Source of the DNA: Microbacterium hominis NBRC 15708
GTDB taxonomy: Bacteria; Actinomycetota; Actinomycetes; Actinomycetales; Microbacteriaceae
Length of the DNA: 64,000 nucleotides
Assembly (NCBI RefSeq): GCF_001592125.1
Contig: NZ_BCWI01000017.1
Location: 1 to 64,000, forward strand
Direction of reading: 5' to 3'
Part shown: positions 55,116-62,770 of the stretch, one piece after another
Numbering within the stretch: the stretch's first letter is position 1
How the letters are laid out: each line of letters opens with the position of its first letter
Made by a program: the position numbers and the translations under genes
Notes under the pieces: generated by a model
Told to the model about the DNA's origin: nothing
Seen by the model: the letters and a program-made list of their open reading frames with translations, nothing else
The model's database searches: none

Positions 55116-56606
55116 GTGCCGGCGGACCGGATCGTCGCCGCGCTCGGCGACGTGAGCAACATCGCCGCATCCACGCACTGCGCCACGCGGCTGCGCATCG
55201 CCGTCGTCGATCCCGCCGCCGTCGACGAGCGCGCCCTGGCCGGGATCGACGGCGTGCTGGGCGTCGCGCGCGTGGGCGAGCAGGTGCAGATCGTCGTCGG
55301 GCCGCGTCGGGTCGCATCGACACACGAGGCGCTCCGCGAGCTGGTGGACGCCGCGGCCGCCACCGCGCCGGCGCCGGGCGAGGCGCCCGTGCCCGATGCC
55401 GCCGCCGACGGTGCCTCGGGACGGCGCTGGCTGCGACCCGTGACCGTGGTGATGGACGTCATCGTGCCGCTGCTGCCGACCTTCGTCGCCGGCGGACTCC
55501 TCCTCGGGCTCCACAACCTGCTGACGGCGCCGGGCATCCTCGGACCGGCGGCGGCGGTCGAGGCGCTGCCCGGGATCAGCGGGATCGCCGCCCTGATCGG
55601 CATCCTCGGGGTGGGGGTCTTCACGCTCCTTCCCGTGATCGTCGGGTTCTCGGCCGCGCTGCGGTTCGGGACCAGTCCGTACCTGGGCGCCGCGATGGGC
55701 GCCGCCCTGGTGGTCGCACCCTTCCTCGTGGATGCCGGGGTGTTCCCCGCGCTGCGGCTCGACGGCGCCGGGGGATGGACCATCGCCGGCGTCGATGTGC
55801 TCGGCATCGACTACCGGGGCACGGTGGTGCCCATGATCGCCGTCGCCTACGTGCTCGCGCGGGTGGAACGGCTGTGGACGCGCCTGCTCGGCGGCACGGC
55901 GCGCTACCTCTTCGTCCCCACGCTGACGCTGCTCGTCACGGGACTCCTCGCCTTCCTCGTGATCGGGCCGGTCCTGGGCTGGCTCGGCGACGGTCTGGCC
56001 GCCCTGCTCACGGCGGCGTACGAGGCCACGGGCATGATCGGCGGCGCCCTCTTCGGCGCCCTGTATCCGCTCCTGGTCGTCACGGGGACCCATCAGAGCC
56101 TGGTCTCGGTGGAGCTGGGCCTGCTCGGCCAGGGCGGGTCGTTCATCTTCCCCGTCGCGGGCGCGGCGAACCTCGCCCAGGCGGGCGCCTGCTTCGCGGT
56201 GGCGCTGCTCGCCCGGCGACGCTCGTCGATGCGGGCGCTCGCCGCCGGCGCCGGCCTGCCCGCGTGCCTCGGCATCGCCGAGCCGGCCATCTTCGGCATC
56301 ACCCTGCGGCTGCAGTTCCCGCTCGTGGCCGCCGTGATCGCCTCGGCGGCGGGCGGCGCGATGCTCGCCGCGTGGAACGTGCAGGCCGTCACGCTGGGCG
56401 CGGCCGGCGTGCTCGGGATCGCCTCCATCGCCCCGGGTCTCGGCATCCCCTATCTGGCGAGCGTGGCGACCAGCGCCGTGGTCGCGTTCGGGCTGACCCT
56501 CGGCTGGGGGCGGCTGCGCCGACGCCCGATCGATGACGGCGCGCCCGGCGCCGACCTCCGCCCTCCCGCCGCGCATCCAGGCGGCCTCGGTACCCTGGAG
56601 ACATGA
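55116..56606 (+). CDS. Sucrose-type PTS transporter EIIBC
   Basis: A permease of 496 residues from the GTG at 55116. EIIB (about 1-75) has the phosphorylated Cys in [13 protein letters not shown] (about 105-470) has some ten membrane segments with [55 protein letters not shown] and [18 protein letters not shown], the wording of the sucrose/trehalose branch. No EIIA domain is present. Sucrose is favoured because levansucrase lies directly upstream. The good Shine-Dalgarno GAGGGAGG (55088-55095) is 5 nt before an in-frame ATC (55101) but 20 nt before the GTG, so the true start may be ATC. The stop overlaps the rlmN ATG. Confidence 0.85.
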   Translation: MPADRIVAALGDVSNIAASTHCATRLRIAVVDPAAVDERALAGIDGVLGVARVGEQVQIVVGPRRVASTHEALRELVDAAAATAPAPGEAPVPDAAADGASGRRWLRPVTVVMDVIVPLLPTFVAGGLLLGLHNLLTAPGILGPAAAVEALPGISGIAALIGILGVGVFTLLPVIVGFSAALRFGTSPYLGAAMGAALVVAPFLVDAGVFPALRLDGAGGWTIAGVDVLGIDYRGTVVPMIAVAYVLARVERLWTRLLGGTARYLFVPTLTLLVTGLLAFLVIGPVLGWLGDGLAALLTAAYEATGMIGGALFGALYPLLVVTGTHQSLVSVELGLLGQGGSFIFPVAGAANLAQAGACFAVALLARRRSSMRALAAGAGLPACLGIAEPAIFGITLRLQFPLVAAVIASAAGGAMLAAWNVQAVTLGAAGVLGIASIAPGLGIPYLASVATSAVVAFGLTLGWGRLRRRPIDDGAPGADLRPPAAHPGGLGTLET

Positions 56607-57835
56607 CCGAGTCCAGCCCCGTGCGCACCACCCGTCCCCGACAGGTGCGCCCCCGCACCGAGGGCTGGACCCAGCGGGTGGATGCCGACGGCAAACCCCT
56701 GCTGCAGTTCGCCGCGCCCAAGCGCGGGATGCCGCCCGTGCACCTGGCCGACCTGACGCCCGAGCAGCGCGTCGAGCGGGTGAAGGAGCTGGGGCTGCCG
56801 GGGTTCCGGGCCAAGCAGGTCGAGAAGCACTACTTCCAGCACTACACGTCCGACCCCGCCGCGATGACGGATCTGCCGGCATCCGGACGGGAGGAGCTGG
56901 TTGCGGGCCTGCTGCCGCATCTGCTCACCGAGGTGCGACGGCTCGAGACCGACCGCGGCGACACGATCAAGTTCCTCTGGAAGCTGCACGACGGGGCGCT
57001 CGTCGAGTCGGTGCTCATGCGCTATCCCGGCCGCATCACGCTGTGCGTGTCGAGCCAGGCCGGCTGCGGCATGAACTGTCCGTTCTGTGCGACCGGTCAG
57101 GCGGGGCTCACCCGCAACATGTCGGCGGCGGAGATCATCGAGCAGGTCGTCCGCGCGAACGCGGCGATCCGTGCCGGTGAGCTGGGCCCCGCCGAGCACG
57201 CCGACGAGCGCGTCACCAACATCGTCTTCATGGGGATGGGGGAGCCGCTCGCCAACTACAACCGGGTGATGCAGGCCGTCCGCACGATGGTCGACAAGGA
57301 TCACGGGCTCGGGATGAGCGCGCGCGGCGTGACCGTGTCGACCGTGGGTCTCGTGCCGGCGATCAACAAGCTCGCCGCCGAGGACATCCCGGTGACGTTC
57401 GCCCTGTCGCTGCATGCGCCGGACGACCACCTGCGCGACGAGATGATCCCGATCAACTCGCGCTGGAAGGTGGACGAGGCGCTCGATGCGGCCCGCGGCT
57501 ACTTCGAGAAGACCGGCCGCCGCGTGTCGATCGAGTACGCCCTCATCAAGGACATGAACGACCACGCCTGGCGCGCCGACCTGCTCGCCACCAAGCTCAA
57601 CGAGCGCGGTCGCGGCTGGGTGCACGTCAACCCGATCCCGCTGAACCCCACGCCCGGGTCGGTGTGGACCGCGTCCGACAAGGAGGTGCAGCGCGAGTTC
57701 GTGCGCCGACTCAACGAGGCCGGCATCCCGACGACCCTCCGCGACACCCGCGGCAAGGAGATCGACGGGGCCTGCGGCCAGCTCGTCGCGACCGAGGAGG
57801 ACCGCGCCGTCGCGGCAGCCGTGCCCGTCGACTGA
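56603..57835 (+). CDS. rlmN: 23S rRNA (adenine(2503)-C(2))-methyltransferase
   Basis: A 410-residue radical SAM enzyme that methylates A2503 of 23S rRNA (and A37 of some tRNAs). The cluster motif C-x-x-x-C-x-x-C is in [62 protein letters not shown] and the second catalytic Cys region [15 protein letters not shown] follow in order. The N-terminal 40 residues are a charged extension. TACCCT (56591-56596) lies 6 nt before the ATG, inside the end of the PTS gene, so it can be read from its own leaderless promoter despite the ATGA overlap. Confidence 0.96.
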   Translation: MTESSPVRTTRPRQVRPRTEGWTQRVDADGKPLLQFAAPKRGMPPVHLADLTPEQRVERVKELGLPGFRAKQVEKHYFQHYTSDPAAMTDLPASGREELVAGLLPHLLTEVRRLETDRGDTIKFLWKLHDGALVESVLMRYPGRITLCVSSQAGCGMNCPFCATGQAGLTRNMSAAEIIEQVVRANAAIRAGELGPAEHADERVTNIVFMGMGEPLANYNRVMQAVRTMVDKDHGLGMSARGVTVSTVGLVPAINKLAAEDIPVTFALSLHAPDDHLRDEMIPINSRWKVDEALDAARGYFEKTGRRVSIEYALIKDMNDHAWRADLLATKLNERGRGWVHVNPIPLNPTPGSVWTASDKEVQREFVRRLNEAGIPTTLRDTRGKEIDGACGQLVATEEDRAVAAAVPVD

Positions 57836-57870
57836 CCCGGCCCGGTGCGCGCCGGCGGTAGCGTTGAGGA

Positions 57871-58884
57871 ATGGTCAACTATCGCTATCTCGGCAACAGC
57901 GGCTTCAAGGTCTCGGAGATCACCTACGGCAACTGGGTGACCCACGCCTCCCAGGTGGAGAACGACGCCGCCATCGCCACCGTGCACAAGGCACTGGACC
58001 TCGGCATCACGTCGTTCGACACGGCTGATGCCTACGCCAACACCGCCGCCGAGGTCGTGCTGGCCGAGGCGCTGAAGGGCCTCGAGCGCACCGACTACGA
58101 GGTCTTCACGAAGGTCTACTGGCCGATCGGCAAGAAGGGCCCGAACGACCAGGGCCTGTCGCGCAAGCACCTCTTCGACGGCATCCACGGCTCGCTGCGC
58201 CGCCTGAACGTCGACTACGTCGACCTGTATCAGGCGCACCGCTTCGACTACGAGACCCCGCTCGAGGAGACGATGCAGGCCTTCGCCGACATCGTCCGCC
58301 AGGGCAAGGCGCTCTACATCGGCGTGAGCGAGTGGACGGCCGAGCAGCTTCGCGAGGGCGCGGCGCTCGCGAAGGAGCTGAACTTCCAGCTCGTCAGCAA
58401 CCAGCCGCAGTACTCGGCGCTCTGGCGCGTCATCGAGGGCAAGGTCGTCCCGACCTCCGAGGAGCTCGGCATCTCGCAGATCGTCTGGTCGCCGATGGCG
58501 CAGGGCGTGCTCAGCGGCAAGTACCTGCCCGGACAGCCCGTTCCGGACGGCTCGCGCGCGACCGACGAGAAGAGCGGCGCCAACTTCATCAAGCGCTTCC
58601 TCAACGACGACACGCTCGCCGCGGTGCAGAAGCTCAAGCCGATCGCCGAGCAGGCGGGCCTCACCATGCCGCAGCTCGCGATCGCGTGGGTGCTGCAGAA
58701 CCCGAACATCTCGGCAGCGCTCGTCGGCGCGTCGCGCCCCGAGCAGCTCGAGGACTCGGTCAAGGCCTCCGGGGTCGTGCTCGACGCCGAGGTCATGTCG
58801 GCGATCGACGCGGCCCTCGCGCCGGTCGCGGTCACCGACCCCGAGGAGACTTACACGGTCTCGCCCGCCTCGCGCCCGCTCTGA
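57871..58884 (+). CDS. Aldo/keto reductase (potassium-channel beta-subunit-like)
   Basis: A 337-residue NADPH-dependent reductase with a TIM-barrel fold. The tetrad is visible: Asp and Tyr in FDTADAYANTAAEVVL, Lys in VFTKVYWP, His in LYQAHRFD. SNQPQYSALWR and SPMAQGVLSGKYLPG place it in the YghZ/Kv-beta-like group acting on aldehydes and ketones. TAGCGT (57859-57864) is followed by 6 nt and the ATG, a textbook leaderless arrangement. Confidence 0.9.
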   Translation: MVNYRYLGNSGFKVSEITYGNWVTHASQVENDAAIATVHKALDLGITSFDTADAYANTAAEVVLAEALKGLERTDYEVFTKVYWPIGKKGPNDQGLSRKHLFDGIHGSLRRLNVDYVDLYQAHRFDYETPLEETMQAFADIVRQGKALYIGVSEWTAEQLREGAALAKELNFQLVSNQPQYSALWRVIEGKVVPTSEELGISQIVWSPMAQGVLSGKYLPGQPVPDGSRATDEKSGANFIKRFLNDDTLAAVQKLKPIAEQAGLTMPQLAIAWVLQNPNISAALVGASRPEQLEDSVKASGVVLDAEVMSAIDAALAPVAVTDPEETYTVSPASRPL

Positions 58885-58918
58885 TCGTCGAGGCCGCGAG
58901 TCGCGGAGCCTGACGCTG

Positions 58919-59413
58919 ATGGTCACGACGAGTGCCGGCATCCTGCTGTACCGGAGAGATCCGGACGGCACGGTGTCGGCGCTCGTCGCGCATATGGGCG
59001 GTCCCCTCTGGGCACGCAAGGACGAGGGCGCCTGGTCGATCCCCAAGGGCGAGTTCGACCCGTCGCAGGAGTCGGCGCGGGATGCCGCGGTGCGCGAGTT
59101 CCGCGAGGAGCTGGGCGTCGACCCGCCGGCGGTCGACGACGTCGAGCTCGGAACCTTCGCGTACGCGTCGGGGCGCAAGACGGTCACGGTGTTCTGCCGC
59201 GACGGCGCCGGTTTCCTGACTTCCGCCGCCGAGCGCGCCGCGCTCGTGTTCGGGTCGTTCGAGATGGACTGGCCGCCGCGGTCGGGGCGTCGTCAGCGCT
59301 TTCCCGAAGTCGATCGCGTCGAGTGGATGCCGCTCGCCGAGGCTCGTCCGCGCCTGGTCGCCGGGCAGCGGCCGGCGCTCGACGCGTTGGACGTGCTGCT
59401 GCGCCAGGAGTGA
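58919..59413 (+). CDS. Nudix hydrolase
   Basis: A 164-residue hydrolase: the Nudix box reads GEFDPSQESARDAAVREFREELG, one residue longer between the first Gly and Glu than the standard G-x5-E form. TTSAGILLYRR and WSIPKGE precede it and MDWPPRSGRRQRFPEVDRVEW follows, as in the COG4119-type predicted NTP pyrophosphohydrolases. The substrate is unknown. The ATG at 58919 lacks a close Shine-Dalgarno (GGAG is about 10 nt away). It lies 34 bp after the aldo/keto reductase. Confidence 0.82.
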   Translation: MVTTSAGILLYRRDPDGTVSALVAHMGGPLWARKDEGAWSIPKGEFDPSQESARDAAVREFREELGVDPPAVDDVELGTFAYASGRKTVTVFCRDGAGFLTSAAERAALVFGSFEMDWPPRSGRRQRFPEVDRVEWMPLAEARPRLVAGQRPALDALDVLLRQE

Positions 59414-59469
59414 CCCTCTTGTGGTCGCACCGTCCGCGGCGCAGACTGTGCGCGGCGGAAGGAGCCATC

Positions 59470-59832
59470 ATGGCGCACGGCGACATCACCCACATCGACA
59501 TCCCCGTCGCGGACCTCGCGAAGGCGGCCGCGTTCTACTCCGATCTGTTCGGGTGGCAGATCGCGGAGCCGCCCGGTTTCGAGGGCTACCCGATGTGGTC
59601 GGCGCCCAACGGCATCAGCGGGGGCGGGCTCGCGCCGCGCAGTGACGGGTTCACGCAGCCGCGGTCGTACGTCGAGGTCGACTCGATCGACGACACCATC
59701 GCGAAGGCCGAGGCGGCGGGGGCGACCGTCGCCATGGCCAAGGAGCCGATCACCGCGAAGAGCTGGTGGGCGATCATCGTCGACCCCGACGGCAATCACA
59801 TCGGACTGTTCGAGGGCACGACCCAGGACTAG
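59470..59832 (+). CDS. VOC-family (glyoxalase/bleomycin-resistance-like) protein
   Basis: A 120-residue single vicinal-oxygen-chelate domain: ITHIDIPVADLAKAAAFYSDLFGWQI at the start and WWAIIVDPDGNHIGLFEG at the end carry the usual beta-alpha-beta metal-site strands (His, Glu-equivalent). The function is unknown; related proteins are lyases, dioxygenases or binding proteins. AAGGAG lies 6 nt before the ATG. Its stop codon shares the palindrome CTAG (59829-59832) with the stop of the convergent RNase H gene. Confidence 0.82.
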   Translation: MAHGDITHIDIPVADLAKAAAFYSDLFGWQIAEPPGFEGYPMWSAPNGISGGGLAPRSDGFTQPRSYVEVDSIDDTIAKAEAAGATVAMAKEPITAKSWWAIIVDPDGNHIGLFEGTTQD

Positions 59833-60374
59833 CGCTTCTTCTTCGGCGCCGCCGACACGTCGAGCTGAGGGTGCAGGCCGCCCAGCGACGACCACGCGCT
59901 CGCGGTGCCCTTTGCGGCGTGCTCGGCACCGCGGACGGCGCGCTCGTCGGCCCACTCGTTGAGCACGTGGCCCTGGTGTCCGCGGACGTGCTCCAGCACG
60001 ACGTCGGGCAGGCCCGCCGCGCGGCGGGCGTCGCGGGCGGCGATGAGCTGTTCGAGGAGGTCGCGGTTCTTCGTCGGCGCGCCCGTGGAGGTCTTCCAGC
60101 CGCGGCGGCGGTGCCCGTCCATCCACGACGAGTAGGTGTCGATGGCGTACTTGGAGTCGGCCTGCACGACGAGGTGCGCGGTGTCGGCGTGGTCTTCGAT
60201 GGCCTTCAGCAGCCCCATGAGCTCGCCGATGTTGTTGGTGCCGCTCGGGATCGCGCCGGCGGCCCAGTGGCCGTCCTCCCCGACCCACGCCCAGCCGGTC
60301 GGTCCCGGGTTGCCCTTGCAGGCGCCGTCGGTGGCCACGGTGTAGGTGTCGTTCGGGTCGGTCGCGGAAGTCAC
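59829..60374 (-). CDS. rnhA: Ribonuclease HI
   Basis: A 181-residue RNase H that cuts RNA in RNA-DNA hybrids. The acidic residues are Asp16 (TDGACKGNPG), Glu51 (NIGELMGL), Asp73 (QADSKYAID) and Asp143 (NEWADERA), with His133 in RGHQGHV. A C-terminal tail of about 35 residues ends in PKKKR, not part of the core. The GTG at 60374 is chosen over longer starts because it begins just before the core and TACCGT lies 6 nt upstream (leaderless pattern). Confidence 0.92.
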   Translation of the reverse strand: MTSATDPNDTYTVATDGACKGNPGPTGWAWVGEDGHWAAGAIPSGTNNIGELMGLLKAIEDHADTAHLVVQADSKYAIDTYSSWMDGHRRRGWKTSTGAPTKNRDLLEQLIAARDARRAAGLPDVVLEHVRGHQGHVLNEWADERAVRGAEHAAKGTASAWSSLGGLHPQLDVSAAPKKKR

Positions 60375-60447
60375 CGTTCGACGGTACTCGATGGGGCAGG
60401 CGGCGGACGCCGCGGGCGCGTCGTGGCTCCTCTCGTATGCTGACGAC

Positions 60448-60858
60448 ATGACCGGTGTGCGCGTGACGACCGAGCTGGACGACATCGACCTGGGCCTCGT
60501 GCACCGCTGGCTCTCCGAAGAGGCGTACTGGGCGCTCGGGCGCAGCCGTGAGCTCGTCGAACGCGCCGCCCGGGCGTCGCTGAACTTCGGGGCTCTGGAT
60601 GCCGAGGGTGCGCTGGTCGGCTACGCGCGCGTCGTCACGGATGCCGCGACGTTCGCCTGGGTGCGCGACGTGTTCGTGGCTCCCTCTGCGCGCGGTGCGG
60701 GTGTCGGCACGCTGCTGGCCGAGACGATCGCGGCCACGGTTCGACCGTGGGGACTGAAGCGGACGATGCTGGCGACCGCCGACGCCCACGGCGTCTATGC
60801 GAAGGTCGGCTTCGTGCCGCTGCCGAATCCCGAGCGGATGATGATCCTCGGCGGCTGA
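60448..60858 (+). CDS. GNAT-family N-acetyltransferase
   Basis: A 136-residue acetyltransferase domain: VRDVFVAPSARGAGVGTLLAETI is motif A with the acetyl-CoA loop (R-G-x-G-x-G), and GVYAKVGFVPLPNPERMMIL is motif B. The substrate is unknown. TATGCT (60436-60441) is followed by exactly 6 nt and the ATG, so the mRNA is probably leaderless. It is divergent from rnhA. Confidence 0.85.
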   Translation: MTGVRVTTELDDIDLGLVHRWLSEEAYWALGRSRELVERAARASLNFGALDAEGALVGYARVVTDAATFAWVRDVFVAPSARGAGVGTLLAETIAATVRPWGLKRTMLATADAHGVYAKVGFVPLPNPERMMILGG

Positions 60859-60875
60859 CCCCCTGCCGGGGGCGG

Positions 60876-61010
60876 GATGTTCTCACCGCCGACGACGGGA
60901 TGGCCTGGCTGATCCACGGACGGATCACCGCGGTCGCGAAAGCGGTGACCGCTCCTGATGGCGACGATCGCACGCTGGATCAGGCGCGCGCCGACGTGTT
61001 CTGCGACCGT
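60876..61010 (+). pseudogene. Fragment of a DUF222/HNH endonuclease gene
   Basis: About 45 codons in one frame read DVLTADDGMAWLIHGRITAV, AKAVTAPDGDDRTLDQARAD and VFCD. This matches the middle of DUF222 proteins (DGMAxL...R-x-x-x-x-A-x-A...DDRTLDQxRADxxxD). Nothing of the family is seen before 60876, where the GNAT gene ends, or after 61010, where composition changes. The piece has no start, ribosome site or HNH end and is most simply a remnant. Confidence 0.65.
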
Positions 61011-61312
61011 CCGCGCTGCAGAAGATCGCCCGCTGGCGCGCGGCGCGCTGCATGGCACCCTTTTGCATTGCTCGCCGCCCATTCATGCGCCCTGAGATTT
61101 TCGAAGAGCCTTGATATTGATAACTGCGGTTGGGTCTGATTTCCGCTGGCTTCGATGGAGACTTTTGTCTAGTAATTTCTGAACCGCGGCCAAGAATTGG
61201 AGTTCATGATCGCGGTTAGGTACGTTCGAAGTCCAGAGGTCAAGGCCGGAGCGGACTTCAATCTTCTGGGAACAGCGGACGAGTCCGTTTCGAGGGAATC
61301 CGGGGGATATCG
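61011..61312. other. Lower-GC non-coding patch
   Basis: From about 61050 the sequence becomes clearly AT-richer than anything else in the window (for example TTGATATTGATAACTG and TTTTGTCTAGTAATTTC). Short open frames exist on both strands but none has convincing codon use or a recognisable product. It adjoins the DUF222 remnant and may be the scar of an insertion. Confidence 0.5.
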
Positions 61313-61513
61313 GTGTTGCGCATCCAGTATTGGACACTCTTGCTGGGTGTCATCCTGCTCATCAACTCCGTTCTCATACTTATGAACGCTGACGGGCACG
61401 TCGCGGGCTATGTGAGCGGTGCGATCTGCTTGCTGGCGGGGATTGCGAACGTGATCTACGCTTTCTGGCGCCGCTCGGCGACGCGGAATCCGTCGGCTTC
61501 GCAGCGAGACTGA
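61313..61513 (+). CDS. Small two-helix membrane protein, unknown
   Basis: A predicted 66-residue protein with two hydrophobic helices (about 6-24, WTLLLGVILLINSVLILM, and 30-52, VAGYVSGAICLLAGIANVIYAFW) and a basic tail. Start is GTG at 61313 (or TTG one codon later) with GGGGGAT upstream. The composition is less GC-rich than neighbouring genes, as for the adjacent patch. No family is recognised, and it could be spurious, but the regular membrane topology argues for a real gene. Confidence 0.45.
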   Translation: MLRIQYWTLLLGVILLINSVLILMNADGHVAGYVSGAICLLAGIANVIYAFWRRSATRNPSASQRD

Positions 61514-61620
61514 TCCGTCCGCGAACCTTCGACACGACAACACCGATCTCGTCCCCTCTTTCGCCGATGCCCCCATCCTCGGGCGCCCGCGACGCACGCC
61601 ACCGCCACGAGAATGGGAGC

Positions 61621-62379
61621 ATGACCTCTCCGCGCCCTGTTCTCACTCTCATCGGCGGTCCCACGGCGATCCTCGAGTACGGCGGCATCCGCCTGCTCAC
61701 CGACCCGACGTTCGACGAGCCGGGCGACTACCCGTCCGGCGCGGTCACGCTGCACAAGCTCACGGGTCCGGCGCTCGGAGTGGACGAGGTCGGCGAGATC
61801 GACGTCGTGCTCCTGTCGCACGATCAGCATCCCGACAACCTGGATGCCGCGGGACGCGCCTTCCTGCCGCGCGCCGGTGCCGTGCTCTCCACGCCCGCCG
61901 CGTCCGCCCGCATCCCCGGCGTCCACGGCCTCGAACCGTGGCAGACCCGCACCGTCGGCGACGTCGAGGTCACCGCCGTCCCCGCGCTCCACGGTCCCGA
62001 CGGCGCCGAGGAGCTCTCCGGACCGGTCACCGGATTCGTCCTGCGCGCCCCCGACCGGCCCGTCGTCTACGTGGCCGGCGACAACGCGTCGCCCACGCTC
62101 GTCGCCGACATCGTCGACCGCGTCGGACCGATCGACATCGCCGTCCTGTTCACCGGCGCGGCCAACGTCGGCCGTTTCGGCGACAGCGACCTCACCCTGA
62201 ACGCCCGCACCGCGGTCGAGGCGGCGCGGGCGTTGGGGGAGGCGATCATCGTTCCGGTGCACGCCGAGGGGTGGCACCACTTCAGCGAGACGATCGACCG
62301 CCTCGTGCGCGAGTTCGCCTACGCGGGGCTCGCGGACAGGCTCCGGGTGCCCGCCGCCGGCGTGCCGTTGCCGCTCTGA
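61621..62379 (+). CDS. UlaG-like metallo-beta-lactamase-fold hydrolase
   Basis: A 252-residue MBL-fold protein. Metal ligands are in SHDQHPDN (His67, His70, Asp72), in VPALHGPDG, in VVYVAGDNAS (Asp) and in VPVHAEGWHHF. The sequence TAILEYGGIRLLTDPTFD is the start of the UlaG-like subgroup, which includes lactonases and phosphodiesterases; the substrate is unknown. GGGAG lies 1 nt and GAGAAT 6 nt before the ATG at 61621. The 3' end overlaps a possible minus-strand gene. Confidence 0.82.
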   Translation: MTSPRPVLTLIGGPTAILEYGGIRLLTDPTFDEPGDYPSGAVTLHKLTGPALGVDEVGEIDVVLLSHDQHPDNLDAAGRAFLPRAGAVLSTPAASARIPGVHGLEPWQTRTVGDVEVTAVPALHGPDGAEELSGPVTGFVLRAPDRPVVYVAGDNASPTLVADIVDRVGPIDIAVLFTGAANVGRFGDSDLTLNARTAVEAARALGEAIIVPVHAEGWHHFSETIDRLVREFAYAGLADRLRVPAAGVPLPL

Positions 62380-62714
62380 CGCGCCGCGGGGTCGGTCGGT
62401 GCCCCCGCGACGAGGTCGCCGACCGTGAGCGCGCGGAGGGCCGGATGCCGCCGCGTCGCGGTCGCGATGGATCGGACCAGCATCGGTGTTCGCGCACCGG
62501 GCGGGCACGCGGGCTGACGGAGCCGACGCGCGATGCCGGCGTCGATCGCGCCGAGCGTGTCGCGGTGGGCGTCGAGGGCCTCGTGACCGTCCGTGTCGCC
62601 GCCGCGGTCGTCGTCCGCGAGCCAATCGATGACGCGTGCGATGGTCCACTCCGACAGAAGTGGCATGGGGGATGGCTGATTCTGCGGGTGTGGGGTCACG
62701 CCGGGGTGGGTCAT
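62319..62714 (-). CDS. Possible small hypothetical protein divergent from the MocR regulator
   Basis: An open frame of 131 codons (or 115 from the ATG at 62666) with no recognised domain: WTIARVIDWLADDD, then HRDTLGAIDAGIARRLRQPAC, MLVRSIATATRRHPALRALTVGDLV and a low-complexity end. It overlaps the metallo-hydrolase gene by 61 bp on the opposite strand. GATTCT lies 6 nt before the longer start, matching the local leaderless layout. A candidate regulator half-site lies inside its first codons. Existence is uncertain. Confidence 0.35.
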   Translation of the reverse strand: MTHPGVTPHPQNQPSPMPLLSEWTIARVIDWLADDDRGGDTDGHEALDAHRDTLGAIDAGIARRLRQPACPPGARTPMLVRSIATATRRHPALRALTVGDLVAGAPTDPAARQSGNGTPAAGTRSLSASPA

Positions 62715-62770
62715 TGGACCAGAATCGGTCTCGATGGACGCTCACGACAGGGCCACTTCTCCGCGAGTGG
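62646..62770. promoter_or_regulatory. Two related palindromes flanking the mocR start
   Basis: CCACTCCGACAGAAGTGG (62646-62663) and CCACTTCTCCGCGAGTGG (62753-62770) share CCACT...AGTGG arms. The reverse complement of the first agrees with the second at 14 of 18 positions. AGTGGACCAT (minus strand at 62650) and ATTGGACCAG (62713-62722) add a third partial copy between them. MocR-family regulators often bind repeated half-sites near their own start. The second palindrome lies in the first codons of the regulator gene. Confidence 0.4.

Noticed and set aside
61083..61337. Minus-strand frame of 84 codons in the low-GC patch
   Set aside because: No ribosome site, no recognisable domain, and it overlaps the start of the better-supported small membrane protein.
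61197..61385. Plus-strand 62-codon frame in the low-GC patch
   Set aside because: Irregular Cys/Ser-rich composition and overlap with the membrane protein frame suggest chance.
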